Shown piece after piece: positions 1 through 12,718 of a DNA stretch of 64,000 nucleotides. How positions within the stretch are numbered: the first letter of the stretch is position 1; each line of letters begins with the position of its first letter. Origin of the DNA: Epiperipatus broadwayi (taxonomy: Eukaryota; Onychophora; Udeonychophora; Euonychophora; Peripatidae). The stretch spans positions 5,516,392 through 5,580,391 of the forward strand of contig JAQFVV010000032.1 of assembly GCA_028023455.1 (NCBI GenBank), written 5' to 3'. The translations under genes and the position numbers were made by a program. Below the pieces are notes generated by a model. It was not told the DNA's origin. It saw only the letters and a program-made list of their open reading frames with translations, and made no database searches.

Positions 1-458
1 CACAAACAACTGAATTTCTATATTCAGAAATATATAATGCTCCAAAAACTTCAAAACATGACACTCGATCCAGTACAAAAGTATATAGCATTCACCAATA
101 AACTTTGATCCAACATTATTCATATTACTTGCAATTCAACACCCCCCACAAGATTATTAGCTTTGGCAGATAAACTACATAAAAGAATAACCATTTCCAA
201 ACCAACTACAGACAATCAAACACTAATTAAAAAACTTACAGAAATGTATAACAATACATGCAACCTACTAAAGCAATACGTAGCAATAAGAAAGAAAAAA
301 ATATACCTTACACAATAACACACCTGGACCAGGGCATACATACAGTGGGCATTGGGATACCCATCCACAGTCAGACTGCCTATGGCACTTGAAATAGATG
401 GCTCTATAACAGCTGGACATAACATGATAAACCCAATATATCAACATTTTTTTAAAAA

Positions 459-941
459 ATGCAAAAACAAAAAACATACATACCAAATGACATATTCGGT
501 GATCCTGAAACAGACACCTCAGTAACAACAACTGACATTGTGTTTCAACTTGCAACAATAACAAACACATGTCACCCAGGACCACAAGGCATTCTGAAAT
601 TTGTCTTTAAGCATCTTAGCCACTTCACAGTCAAATATCTAGCCAATTACATATCCCAAAATATTTACAATATACAAAGTCTATATCCAATTGCAATGGT
701 TCCATTTAACAAAAAACTAACAGCAATGTCATCTTTATCTAATCTACAAAAAATTTCAATAGGACCTTTAGAAATAAAAATTCTTGAAATAGTAATAAAG
801 GAGAAAATAGAACAACACATACTCCCTTTGTTATCATCAGCACAATATTCCAAAAAAGGATCATCCATTGGTCAGTGTGCCTTAATGTACAAGACAATTA
901 TCAAAGTATTAAAAAAAAGAAACAAATATGCACCAATATAG
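459..941 (+). pseudogene. LINE reverse transcriptase fragment, N-terminal fingers region
   Basis: The longest open piece (160 codons) of the LINE. It contains a region resembling the start of the RT domain: a GPQGI-like segment, a PLEIKILE segment, and then ILPLLSSAQYSKKGSS, matching the conserved 'ends in a template-binding SxxQxGF-like' part of LINE RTs. Reading continues after the stop at 939-941 in a shifted frame, giving LDIEAAFDSVP, which is RT motif A. The ATG at 459 is probably not a true start: the reading frame is a remnant inside a longer ORF2. No function is expected today. Confidence 0.7.
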
Positions 942-1531
942 TTCAACTAGACATTGAGGCAGCATTTGACTCGGTGCCTACAGCCAAATTATTAGATTGC
1001 TGAAAAAACAACACCTCCATCCCTACTATATATAATAGCCAATCTACTAAACTGTAAAATTCACATCACATTGAATGAGAAAAAATTACCAGCTTTCAGA
1101 TCGAGTTAATCTATCCCACAAGAATCCCCCCTCAGTGCTTTGCTCTTCACAATATATATAAATCTTCTATTAATAGAAATACAGAAAAAAATAAAAAGCA
1201 TTCAAATCCCAAGCACTGTTTTAAATATCATGCATAGCCTATATAGATAATGTAACCATTTTTCTCCCCTCTAAAAAGAACCTCCCCATATTACAAGAGA
1301 TAATCAAAAATTATACCTCAAATTTTAATTTAAAAATTAACACAAATAAAACTGATGCCTGGTCAATATACACAGGCAAGCACTGTACAGAGATGTTTAA
1401 TGGTAAACCATCTGCTTTCCTTAGTTTCTCATTTTACCTTGGCACCAATGTAATGAGGCAAAAAATTCAAAATAAAAAAAGATGCTGAAAAAATCACAGC
1501 CTCACTTGAAAAGTCATACCTGTCAATATAC

Positions 1532-1957
1532 GTGAAGGTAGCATTATTTAATCAACTTATAATTACAAAAATTACCTACTACACATCTATAATCAAATTT
1601 TCAAAAACATTCATATCTAAAATCTTATCAATCTGGAGCAAACTAATATGGAAGAGAAAGACAGTGGTGATCTCTTTAAAAAATCTGAGCAGACCACCAC
1701 ATAGCAATGGACTTGGACTCCATTCAATCAATCTTTTTTACACAGAGAAATCAGTAAATCTATTAACAGCAACAATAAAAAGATTTCCAGACTTGGAGGG
1801 TGTGATCAATATAATACCCACAGACAGATCACCCCCTTCATATGGATATCTATCCACACTGATTGAAGAACTCAAGCCAATATACAACAAAATATCACTC
1901 AATAATGACAACAAATATACATATTGGGACATTTATAATATATTATACCCAAACTAG
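1532..1957 (+). pseudogene. LINE ORF2 fragment, region after the reverse transcriptase
   Basis: An open piece of 141 codons between the RT core and the zinc-knuckle. It contains a SNGLGLHSINLFYTEKS stretch, comparable to the G-G-L-G-L-P...Y block that follows the RT thumb in L1/Tx1-type LINEs. The upstream RT motif C (1,240-1,251) and the downstream zinc motif (2,135-2,188) are in the same order as in an intact ORF2. The segment is therefore a remnant, not an independent gene. Confidence 0.6.
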
Positions 1958-2089
1958 ACACCTAATCTATATCCATCAGCTCTTGGGATAGACAACAGGC
2001 AACTACTGCAACAATTCAGAAAGTGGGCACTAGAACCAAAATTATTTGATTTTCTACTTAAGCTTAATCTTAATGCTCTACCCACAACA

Positions 2090-2200
2090 CATTTCCTTAG
2101 ATTTTGTAGATTCTATACAAATATAAACCCCATGTGTAGGCTATGTCATAGAGAAGAAGAGACACAAAATCATTTCCTTCATTCCTGCACTTCACTAGAA
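2090..2200 (+). pseudogene. LINE C-terminal CCHC zinc-knuckle fragment
   Basis: Frame starting at 2,132 reads MCRLCHREEETQNHFLHSC, which is C-x2-C-x8-H-x4-C. This motif is typical of the C-terminus of several LINE clades and probably binds nucleic acid. A second copy with the same spacing occurs on the minus strand at 35,956-36,009. Downstream, around 2,270-2,345, an alanine- and tryptophan-containing stretch resembles the residues after the motif in the other copy. Confidence 0.7.
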
Positions 2201-2763
2201 ACAATACATTGCACAATTTTTACCACATACAAAGGCTAACATTTCAATTGATTAAATAATAAATACATTTAAAAAAGGCAACATCCCTGCTATTCATGCA
2301 GCAACATACAGCCTTTATGCCTATTGGTGTACCAGATGCACTTTTGCACTTGCTAATAACTCTCAATGCCACCCAGCAACATACTCAATAAAACTAGAAC
2401 TGTTCAGAAAAAGAGACAGCATTCTAGCTCAACCAGATGTGTTTGCAGTCACATGGTCACACTTGAAACCAAGATCCAGTCTATGAAATATAAGTCCAAT
2501 ATGATAGATGATGACATTTTCAACATCAGCATTTTTCAACTTTAAAGAGATGCAAGCATAAACTGAACTAGATAGAAGACCAAATATAAAAACAAGCAAA
2601 AAAGTATACAGAAATGATAAAGACTTATGTATTGAAAAGATGTCTTAATTGGTTTCCATGCATAGTTGTAATTTGTTTTGCATTTGTAACAAATCAATAT
2701 ATTACTAGATGTGACTCTGTAACTTTTTAGACTCAATAAAGTTTTGCTTTGAAACATTGAAAA

Positions 2764-2830
2764 CATCATCATCATCATCATCATCATCATCATAATAATA
2801 ATAATAATAATAATAACAGCAACAACAACA
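2764..2830 (+). repeat. Compound trinucleotide microsatellite at LINE 3' end
   Basis: (ATC)n passes into (ATA)n and then (AAC)-like units immediately after the LINE 3' UTR. Tails of this kind probably derive from the LINE 3' end and slippage. Confidence 0.9.
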
Positions 2831-3829
2831 ATTACAACAGCATGTAGAATAATATTAACTTAATAAAATAAACCAGTTATATGAATAAATGAAATTGATA
2901 ACATATTTAAATAGTATTATCACAATTAGACTAATAATTATATTAAATCACTTAGATCAAATATCACTGTATTGTTTCTCAAAAATATATTAGATTGTAA
3001 ATTGTTTGTTCTAAACATGTGCAATATATTTTTTTAAAAAACAACACCATAAAAATCTTAAATCATCTATTTACTGTACTATGAAGAGTATCATCTTTAA
3101 CATTAACCCTGCCTCTCACTATAACAAGCCTAAAAGATTTGAGACTAAACATCAAAGGGATTTGTTTAGAAATATTCTAGTGTCCATTATTCTATTACTA
3201 AAATAGTGGAGCAGTTGTTACCTATTTTCTTTTACTGCAAGCCATCTAAAACTATAAGGCCAATAAAAAGATTACCATAAAAATTATATATATCACATAA
3301 TAAGTCAAGATTATCAATGCCAGGAATTTTTAATATGTCGTCAGGGCAATCTCTTTAAAATCCAACTTTTACTCTGATCTAAAATATTAATATAATAGGG
3401 TTCTTATTCTGAGTGTAACAAATTGAGATTTTAAATTTAAAGAACTTTAAATAAACACTATTAAACAGGCAAATATAATCTTCTTTACAAGCAGATTAAT
3501 AAATAATCATTTTTAATACTTTCAAATCCCACTAAACTTAATTATTATTGAAATATTAAATTTGATTTTGCATAAAGTCTTACATAAAAAATAAACATTT
3601 TTTTAGATCTAGAAAATAAATATAATAAAGAATCATTAAATATAAGAATTTAATTTCCAAATAACATTTTAAAAAATAATTTTAAAGCTGCTATAAAAAT
3701 AAGTATACAGAATAAATTTTCAATATAATAGCTAAGATTTTTTTTTTACATTTATTTTTTTTAAATATCTTGATTACAAATATATATATTAATATCTCAT
3801 GGATAAATAATGAATTCATAGTATTATTT
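2831..3829. other. AT-rich interval, nothing recognised
   Basis: Simple A+T-rich sequence with frequent stops in all frames. I see no coding, RNA or repeat signature here. Confidence 0.6.
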
Positions 3830-4226
3830 CCAGAAGCTTCCGTGTTATAAAAATATAATAGCTAACTATGACATCAATTTTAATAAAACACATATTCTGG
3901 CAAAAATTGAACAATATGATCAGAGATTGCTAAGGAAAGCTTATAGAGATTTTTAAAAGACCTAAGAGCATAAATGAAAAATTTGAATTTAAAAAAATTA
4001 ACAATATTTGGAAAAAGCTATTGGAGGATAAAATATTTTGTAAAACTTCTCAACCAATAGAATTTGAGAATGAGGAGAAAATAACAGAGGAAAAAATAAT
4101 GATTTTAAATCTCACCACACTCATTCTTATGATTTGAAAAGGCGAAGCTCTGAGGAAAGTACTTATTACTATACTGAAATTATAGCTATTTAGCTATTAT
4201 ATGTTTATTATATTGAAACTGCCAGA
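3830..4226. mobile_element. Foldback MITE, family K copy 1
   Basis: The ends are imperfect inverted repeats: the left end reads CAGAAGCTTCCGTG... with AAAATATAATAGCTAA further in, and the right end is the complement of CTGGCAGTTTC...ATATAATAGCTAA. The interior segment at about 4,067-4,170 (GAGAATGAGGAGAAAATAAC and onward) recurs at 53,702-53,770. The two copies therefore define a dispersed non-autonomous family. No transposase coding is present. Superfamily is not assignable. Confidence 0.6.
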
Positions 4227-5744
4227 AATAATATTATGAATTTATATATATCTATAACATTAGGAAAGATTTTTTCAAAAGCTCTTTAAAAAAATTTCTT
4301 GATGAAAAATAAAAAAATGAAAATATTTTTAAATGATTCATTTAGAAAAATCAAATATCTGGGATTCTGTAAAATAGTATAAAAGAATTAGTGATGATAT
4401 AAAAACATATAAATGAATATTGGTAAGAAAAGCAATAGAGGAAAAAAAGTTTCTATAACACAGCAACTTGGTATTGATAAAAAAAGTTATTTCAGCAATA
4501 AAAAGAAAAAAGGGACATTATTATAAAAAAAAGCTGACATCATAAAATGTGTACAAAGGTTCCTCAAAATTTATGTAATATTTAAAAAGCAAAATAAAGT
4601 AGTCCCTACACTTATAATGACATCTTTGAAATTCCATTTAATTCAATCAAGAGTGAAAAAATTCCAAGAAATAATAAAGATTATAAATGACATTTTTGAA
4701 AAAAGCAAGTAAAGAAATATAGAAGTTGTTTGGTACAGCTATGAACTGTAATGGTATAGATGTGGGATATACAGAATGAACTACAAAGATGATGAAAATT
4801 ATCATCTTCAAAACATAACAATCAATTAGCATAAGCAAAAATCAGCATTGGAAACCATTATAAGTAATATATAAGTTATAAACATAGAATCACTAGAGTT
4901 ATTTATTAATAATCAATAATCAGCTCTTGAAATACTATATAAAATCTAGGCTAATCATCATCAAGCAAAATCCAAACTTCAACATATTATAAAAGCAATC
5001 ATCAATATTTTATCTATATGCATATACTTAAGTGCTAAAATTATAATATATTATTCTTTATCAAATGTGCTGGGTTCACTATACTAGTGCAGATTATCAT
5101 CAATTCTCTTGTCTATCTAGTCCCATGAGTATACTGATTAATAAAATAATTATCAAATCTATAAAGTGAAACTTTAAATTGATCTTTATTCTTGTGCCAT
5201 CAAAATAATTCTATAGAAAATCATCTGGATGTTTACACAAACATATAGAGACATGCACACGTGCACACATACATATATGTATATACTGTCATTGCCTAAA
5301 ATAGCTTGGAATTGCAAGAAGCCTAATCACTATGACAGTTAACAAAAACAAATATTCATATATAAGTTTATTAAATAAAAATAATAATAATGAAAATGAA
5401 ATTAAAGTGCTAATAAGTATTCTATAATACAAAAAAAAAAAGATTCTCATTTTGATCTTTCAAATAAATATATTATTTTTATGCACTGAAAAATAAACTG
5501 TATATGTAACATTCTCTATGGTTTCCAAATTTATAAATTGAAACAAGTATTTAAATTATTAATAACAAATATAAATTATTCTATTTTAATAAATAAATAA
5601 TGAATTATTTTATATATACATGTATGTGAATCACTATGTGTACACACTGTCTGCATTATAATATAAAAATATTTCAATCATTAATAAGCTAATATTATTT
5701 GATATTAACAATATATAAATGATTAAATCTTAAACATATTTATG
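4227..5744. other. AT-rich interval, nothing recognised
   Basis: A+T-rich sequence with short CA/TG-rich patches near 5,240-5,280. No gene or element is recognised. Confidence 0.55.
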
Positions 5745-5797
5745 AGATAGTGTGGAATGATGGGTTGTGTGAAAGTCTGTGCTCATATACCCTATAT
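5745..5797 (+). mobile_element. Solo terminal arm of MITE family C
   Basis: The stretch with TGAGATAGTGTGGAATGATG, then GTGAAAGTCTGTGCTCATAT and ACCCTAT closely matches the outer part of the right arm of the foldback at 56,620-56,670. No opposing arm is present. Confidence 0.65.
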
Positions 5798-7139
5798 ATA
5801 TTAAACATATTTATAGTAAATTCGCACACACACACTTTCTTTAATATAAAAATAAAATATAATTTGCATTTAAAATTAATTTTAACCGTATCTTGTTTCC
5901 TTAAAATTCAGAGTTTCATCTGTCATTAAAAAAAACACATTGGTCAACCCATTATAACTTTTCTACATCTGGTACAAGTATTTTCTAAATAATCTAATAG
6001 AATTCCAAAAAGACACCTTTAACGAATTTTTAATTCTCTAGAGATGAACTGGACACTTTTCTTTTTTTTTTTTTAAGAATACTTTCTAGGTAGCAGAATA
6101 ATTTATTTAATTCCAAAGTTCTTTTTTATTAAAGCAAGTCAATATAATAAAGAAAAAATAGATATTCATTACCTACTAAGTTCCTATTTAAAATAATGTT
6201 TCAATATATTTTACTACATTTGTATTTCATATGTTGATAAAATAGATTTCATTCTGATATAGTGCATATACAAATGACAGTAATGTATTTTTCCTGTGTT
6301 TCCACATTTATATAGTTATATATAAGCTTGCAAAATAAGCTCTTAACAAGCTCTATATATAACATTTGTAAACACTAGCTTTATTAAATTAGGTCATATG
6401 ACATCTGACTTGATTTTTTATCATGTATATAGTATATAAATAAAATTTAGCACTGAAGTCTCAGGACTAGTAAGCTGGCTTTTTGTGATCATGTCTATGA
6501 TAAAATGATAGTCTGAATTATCATGTCTGAGATAGGCATATATAAGAAAATGTTGATGGTCTGCAACTCCACTTAGTTTAATAATCTGCTGGACTGCATC
6601 CAGGAAAGTAGACTTCTTACATATGGGTCTGTAAATTCATAGAGAAGCCATGTTCTTTACTTCTCTAAAAGTTTAAATTTGATCAATTGTAAACCAGAAA
6701 CAATTGCCATTTCTTAGAAGCTGGATTACACTCTCTCAACATCACATTATCTACAATTTAGAAATGTTTTCTACTTTAAACCCATTATTAAAATGAGCCA
6801 TTTTTCATAATGATTAATAATTTAATTATATTACTCTGTTTTTCAGTCAACATTCTTTAAAATTAATTAGCTAAAAAATATTTATTAATTTTTTAACTAA
6901 AAACGTATTGTAGGCTTAATGTATACTAATTTTCAAAAATATCTTTTTTTCTTTCTTACATTGTAATATTATATATATTTGGCAAAATCAGAAAAGTTTC
7001 AAATAAATCTAACAAAAATATCTGTATCAAATAGATCACTTTTTTAATATTTGATTTTAAATAATATGCAGTAGTATTTCTCAAAATATTAATTAATATT
7101 ATTATTCAATGTTATTCCAGGTTTTGTAAATAACTATAT
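5798..7139. other. AT-rich interval, nothing firmly recognised
   Basis: Mostly A+T-rich. A slightly more complex patch at about 6,470-6,760 has no coding frame or family I recognise. Confidence 0.5.
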
Positions 7140-7222
7140 GTTTAATTTTGTCTGTGTTTATTTGTATTTTCCTTTAAAGCTTTAAATATATGTGTGCATA
7201 TTATGTTGTGTGCTATGAGACC
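7140..7222 (-). mobile_element. Fragment related to the right end of the TGTAAC element
   Basis: Contains TTTTGTCTGTGTTTATTTGT, then a TATATGTGTGCA patch, in the same order as at 43,965-44,030 and, inverted, at 47,970-48,030. The TGTAAC tip itself is not preserved. Confidence 0.5.
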
Positions 7223-7883
7223 AGTTCATCACAATAATTAACATTTAACTAATCAAAACATACCAGATAGTTAAAAGAATTCAGAAATGATATTGATATT
7301 TAAGAAAGATGAAAAAAATATAGAAAATTTAATTTTTCTATCTGTTTTATACATAAACATTATAATTCTTCAGTAAAGAACTTTGAATCAAATAAATCAA
7401 AATAATAATTTTAAAATAATTAAATTGCAATAGATCACATTTAATTATTAAGAAATCTTCTATGGTTATTAAGTGCCATTATGCTATGGATTTGGAAATT
7501 GAGAAAATTTATCTGATTCTTTTAAGTATTTCCATGTTGATTAAATCTTTGAAATATCAAAACTATGATCTAGGAAATTGTCAAAATTCTATAGAATAGG
7601 CATCAAAATGCACTGACATATTTATATTATATGGTAATATTAAAAATATCAACATTAGTTTGTTTAATAGAAAGTTCATTTTAAATTATTTGTAATGCTT
7701 ATATTATAGAACTTATGGAAGATTGATAAGTTTATTTCTAATATCTTTTTACACATCTCTTAAATATCAATATCATTTCTGCATTCCCATTTTTTACAAC
7801 AATTTCACAGAAAGTATTTTGTGGAGTAAAATTGGAAGCCAAGAGAACATAAATAAATAAAGATTATTTATGTTGTTTATATT

Positions 7884-8440
7884 TTTCAGATGATGTGGTT
7901 GTTTTTGCAAATAATGCTTCAGAGTTTAGGAAATGCTGCAAGAGCTATTAAAAATTAAAATAATGTTCTTATCTATTTATTTAGCATATAGGTGTTTTAA
8001 GACTGCTTAAGTATTAACATTTCATAAAGAACTCTGTAAACATCCCAACCAGAAATTCATTGGTGGTTTATTAAAAGTCCTTCATTTCTGTCCTTGTAAT
8101 CATTGATTAGACAGTCATTTAATATAAGGTTCATGGTTTCTGTTTTCCATGTTTACATATTTCAGTGCCTGTTGAATTCCATTTTGAGCAATATCTGTTG
8201 ATGAAACTTCATTAACATTTATGAAGAATAGATCCAGTTGCCTTCATGATAAATCTGGAAAAAGAAGTTTATTGAAACTTCATAAGACATCCATGCAAAT
8301 GAGATTAAGAATATTTGCTGCAGTGGTATGGAAAAAAGAAGCTATAAATCAGAAAAACTGGATCTAGTTTGGAGACCTCTTTCCTTAATATATTGATAGT
8401 AGTTGAAAATGATGAAAATGATAAAGTAAAAAAATAAATA
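7884..8440 (+). mobile_element. Decayed LINE fragment (RT motif C and C-terminal tail)
   Basis: At 7,884-7,950 one frame reads SDDVVVFANNASEFRKCC, the YADD motif C region of a LINE reverse transcriptase. At about 8,305-8,400 the frame IFAAVVWKKEAINQKNW, a stop, then FGDLFP matches the C-terminus seen at 12,575-12,680, followed by GATGAAAATGAT, a decayed trinucleotide tail. The middle is deleted or unrecognisable. The same motif C wording (NDVVVFANN) is found on the minus strand at 14,745-14,770, so the two probably belong to one family. Confidence 0.65.
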
Positions 8441-11400
8441 CAGTTTAACTAGATTCTACAATTATATTTAAATATTTTTCTGGATGAAGTATTTATTATA
8501 TTTTATTCACATGATTTCTGTTGTTTACAAAATTTGCAAAATGAATACTTTGTGTAAATATAATTTACGTTTAATTTAAATATGGTAGTAGAAACATCAC
8601 TTTAAATTTGAATGTCAGATCTCGCAATGTTTTTACAAATCTTTTCCTTTATACACATTTATATATATATTTGTAGATGATAGTATTATAAAATATTTAT
8701 TTTTTGAAAATTTAATTGATTTATTTTTCTACTTTGCAGTTAGATGTGAATGTCACAAGAATTTACTTAAATTTATTATTGATAGCATTTAAAGGGCTCC
8801 AAAATATTATTATGTGTGGTTTTTATGTAGATATGGTAAAATAATTTTGAAGGATTTTATTGCATAATGAAAATCTTTACAATAGCTTTTCATAGAAGAA
8901 CAGTGAATAAAAAAAACATGATTTGTCAATTATTGTATAATGAGAATTGAGTGTTTGATTATCTTTTATTCTCTAGTAAATAAAAATTAGATATCCATAT
9001 ATTCACTAATAGTTGATGCTTAGTGAGAATGGCTATAAGCTAGTTATCTCAAAAAAAAATTTAAAAAAAGAAATCTAATACTGCCTTAATTTGAATATAG
9101 ATCATGGACATAATAGTCAAATGTATTAGCCACTGCACTATAGTTCTCTCATTCAAATATGAATCAGAATCAACTAAATACTTGGGTTTATTTTATTTTT
9201 CTTAATTCCAAATTAGTTAGAAAAGCTGTGATTATAAATATGTCATCCTAATCTAATGAGTCTCATTTATTTGTGTCATATTTTAACCATATTTCTATTT
9301 TATGATAATGCATCCATATTCATCATATCAAATAATATTATATCAGAATGTTTACAAATTTGATAAAAATATCACAAAATCTATTTATTAACAAATTTGG
9401 ATATGTAGTCGATTTTGTGGTCAAATAACTTAAAAGAAATCCCACTTTGTCTGAAAAATATTAAATATTTAATTGCTTAAAAAAGTTTCTAAATTATATA
9501 TAATAATTGGAAAATAAACCTGACAGTTCACTTCATAAGTGAATGATATATCTTATATATTTGAATATGATATTAGTGTTAAAATAATTTATTGCTCAGA
9601 GTTAATATGAGAGCAACAGAATTGATAGACCTGGCTGCAAGATCCATGGTTCTTGAGCTCTGCCAGTCTCCCACTGCATCAAACCACTTAAATATAAACA
9701 GTGTTTTTAAACCATCTTAATTTTTATTTGTTATTTAAAAAAAACTTTCAACCTTAATAATAAAAGTTAAACTTTTATAACAAGTTAGAGGTTGTTTTTT
9801 TAAAAAAAAAATGTATTTGTATTATTTACAGATATTCTTGTCAACAGATTACAATTTTAAATATGATATTTTAAAAATTAAAACAATCCATTTACAAACT
9901 TTTTTTTATATTTTGTCCACAATTCTTATTTTTATACCAATTTAATTCAGTAGTATTAATCGAGCTTTCTATAGTAAGCCACTTCAACCATCAAGCTTAT
10001 CTATTAAAAAAAAAACAGAACAAAGTAAATAAATTAGTATAAATCTATTTAAAAATATATAAAAAATTAATAATCATATTCATTACATATCAATAAATAA
10101 AGAAAATGTCTTTAAAATAATAAGCCTAAATACTGTGAATGCCATATTTTGTCTAGACTAATATTAAACATCCATAAATATTTAATGATGTTAGAGTTAT
10201 TATTTTTTTTTGCAATCTTAAATATAAAAACTCTCTATTAAGATATGTGGAAAAGTTTAAAATAAGGTGGGAAAATGTTAAAAGCAAAACATTATATTTT
10301 TGTAGAATGAAGTTATTCTATATGATTTTAGAAATGCTTACATTATTATAAGTAGTAAAAAATAATAATAATAAACTGTAATAATTACCATAAACTATTA
10401 TTGTTATCCATTACAGAAAAATATTTCCAAAGATTTTTTTCATTGTTGGGTGGATACCAAAGATTTACTATGCTTAGAAAATCAAAAACTATTACTGATA
10501 AAAATTTTGTTGTGCAATAAAACCACAAGAAAAGTTATATGCAAAAGTATGGTTTACACATTGTTTTATCAATTTTGGTCAAAACATTAATTTAGATGAG
10601 AAACATTGCAGCAGCGTTTTAAAATATATTAGCTCATTAATGACAAATGCATATATATATTAAGAAAAATTTTAGTGGCGTTTTAATATGAATCTATTAA
10701 AAGACTAAACAAAAATTTCAATTCTTGATTTCTATATTTACAATATTTGGCGACTGTTATATTTATGCAATTTAAAGCATGATTTACATAATGTTCTTAA
10801 CATTTTAATGCAATTTATAAAAATTAATTTATTAATTACTGTTCCAAATATCTTAGGTGATGGAAAAATTATTTTCAATAGCTTTTAATTTGAGTGATTA
10901 TTATTTTAATAATAGTGGTGAAGTCGTTTATATATATATATAATAAACAAAAAGATGTTTTATCATAATAACATAATTATTTTAGCTAAATTAATTATAT
11001 ATAAATCTGTTATTGAGACAAGCTATTATTGGCATAACCATAAAATTCTGAAAACAAAATGAATATTCTTTAACTCACTATTAAATCTATATTAATTGTG
11101 AAATAAATGAAAACTAATAATCTATTTTAAAAAGTATTTGTTGATAAAATTGAACAGGAATAAGAGAAACAGATTCCATTTACATTGTAAAGATATTTCA
11201 AAACTGTTCATTTTTATTTACAAAAATATAACACAACTGAAAGATTATAAGTAGGCAAAACATCAAGATTTTACAAAAGAAAAATGTTATAAAAGAAGTC
11301 AAAATTCAGAATCACAATATATCCACTAAACAAATTAAAAAACAAGTATGTGATATACATTGAACCAGTCCATAAAGATTCAATGAGATAAGGGAGGAGA

Positions 11401-12540
11401 CAGATGAAAACAGCAATGAATTTTGAAAGACTTTAGTAAGTAAGCTGACAGGATGATGATACAATTGCAGGCTGTTACACATTGGTAGTTTTTTGATTCT
11501 TTATTCTGGATCCAATGGTATCATGCAATAGAAAGAATTAAATAAGTATTATTAAATATTTATTCCATTTAGAAATACTAGATTCACAATAAATTTGAGC
11601 TAGAGTAAGTTAAATAAATCTTTATCATCTCCTATTCATGGTATATTTTTTATTTAATTAAATATCTATAACAACATTAATTAAATATATAATAACTAAA
11701 ATCAAAGTATCACAATCTATTCTTCATTGATGAATAACCGTTTACATATCCATTTCCAAAATACGAATTCCATTTTTAATAATTAATATCTGACAAATAC
11801 AAATATTAAAATATTACATCATAAGGTCTATTCTAAACCAGAGATTATGGTTGTATTTGAATAATTAGTTAATCTTTTAAAAATAATATTAAGACAATAT
11901 AAATATTTAAAACAATCAATTTTATTTATAACATTAAATTAATAATTAAATAATAAATTACAATAAAAATATTTACAATTGTTCCCACTCCCTTTTTGAT
12001 TTCCCTCCCTCTTTGTCTTTCTCTCTCTGTTTATGTGTTTGTGTGTGTGTGTATCTCTCTTTTCACTTTCTAATTAGCTTCATTTAATAATTTGGCTGGC
12101 TAGTATAGTAAGAATTTCTTTGACTGCTTTAAGAATTTACTGTACTGTACCATTACTCAAAGCTATAACTTTTAAAGTATATTAAATAAATATCAAATAA
12201 TCTTTGAGTTTAAGAATTTCATTTCTCAATTCCTATTTAATAAAATACTTCATATGTTTTGCAATTACTATTGCTCATAAATAGTGATTCTTAATCTTTA
12301 TTATAATGTGAATAATTTCAATTTATGTTTGAACATCATGTGCATGAAAGACAATTTATTTTGATATTAGTAAATTATTGTCATACAGATAAGCAACAGT
12401 GCATATTTGTGGAATGAAATGATGGAAATAGATAGTAAAAATGCATTTTTATAAAAGAAACAAATATCTGATATAATTTTGAACTATTCAATTCATAAAA
12501 ATATGCAATATATTATGATAACAATATAAATTTCAGTAAC
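8441..12540. other. AT-rich interval with no gene seen
   Basis: Long A+T-rich stretch, stop-rich in all frames. Two patches stand out: a higher-complexity island at about 9,605-9,690 of unknown origin, and a pyrimidine-rich plus (GT)n tract at about 11,990-12,065. Neither shows coding. Confidence 0.5.
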
Positions 12541-12677
12541 CCAGAAAGAGACCACATGTGAGATGAATGGATGAAATAAGAAAGTGTGCAGGGGTGGTGT
12601 GGAGAAGAGAAGCTAAAAATCGGAGGAGATGGATTAAACTTGGAGAGACCTTCATCCTGCAGTGGATTGATAATGGT

Positions 12678-12713
<36 letters not shown>
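12541..12713 (+). mobile_element. LINE 3' terminus with (GAT)n tail
   Basis: One frame reads DEIRKCAGVVWRREAKNRRR, then WIKLGETFILQWIDNG and two stops. This is the typical last segment of RTE/Jockey-like LINE polyproteins (W-x-x-x-A-x-x-R-x-x-W then a short tail). It is followed at once by (GAT)n at 12,678-12,713. It is a heavily 5'-truncated insertion, as LINEs often are. The 8.3 kb fragment is an older relative. Confidence 0.75.

Positions 12714-12718
<5 letters not shown>

Larger units (their letters stand above)
1..2820 (+). mobile_element. Decayed non-LTR retrotransposon (L1/Tx1-like LINE), 5' end outside window
   Basis: A LINE relic reading left to right. In shifting frames it shows a reverse transcriptase core: motif A as LDIEAAFDSVP from about 947, motif B as a QESPLSALLF-like stretch near 1,115-1,155, and a degenerate motif C (YIDN instead of YADD) at 1,240-1,251. 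A GLGL block follows at about 1,700-1,730. A C-x2-C-x8-H-x4-C motif lies at 2,135-2,188. The 3' region carries AATAAA near 2,735 and ends in a compound (ATC)n(ATA)n(AAC)n tail at 2,764-2,830. In the family these parts copy RNA into DNA at the target site. Frameshifts and stops break every domain, so it is dead. The C-terminal zinc-knuckle LINE on the minus strand at 35-36 kb looks related. The exact clade is inferred. Confidence 0.8.

Noticed and set aside
2542-2793. A minus-strand frame starting with a methionine run
   Set aside because: It reads the (ATC)n tail of the LINE backwards.
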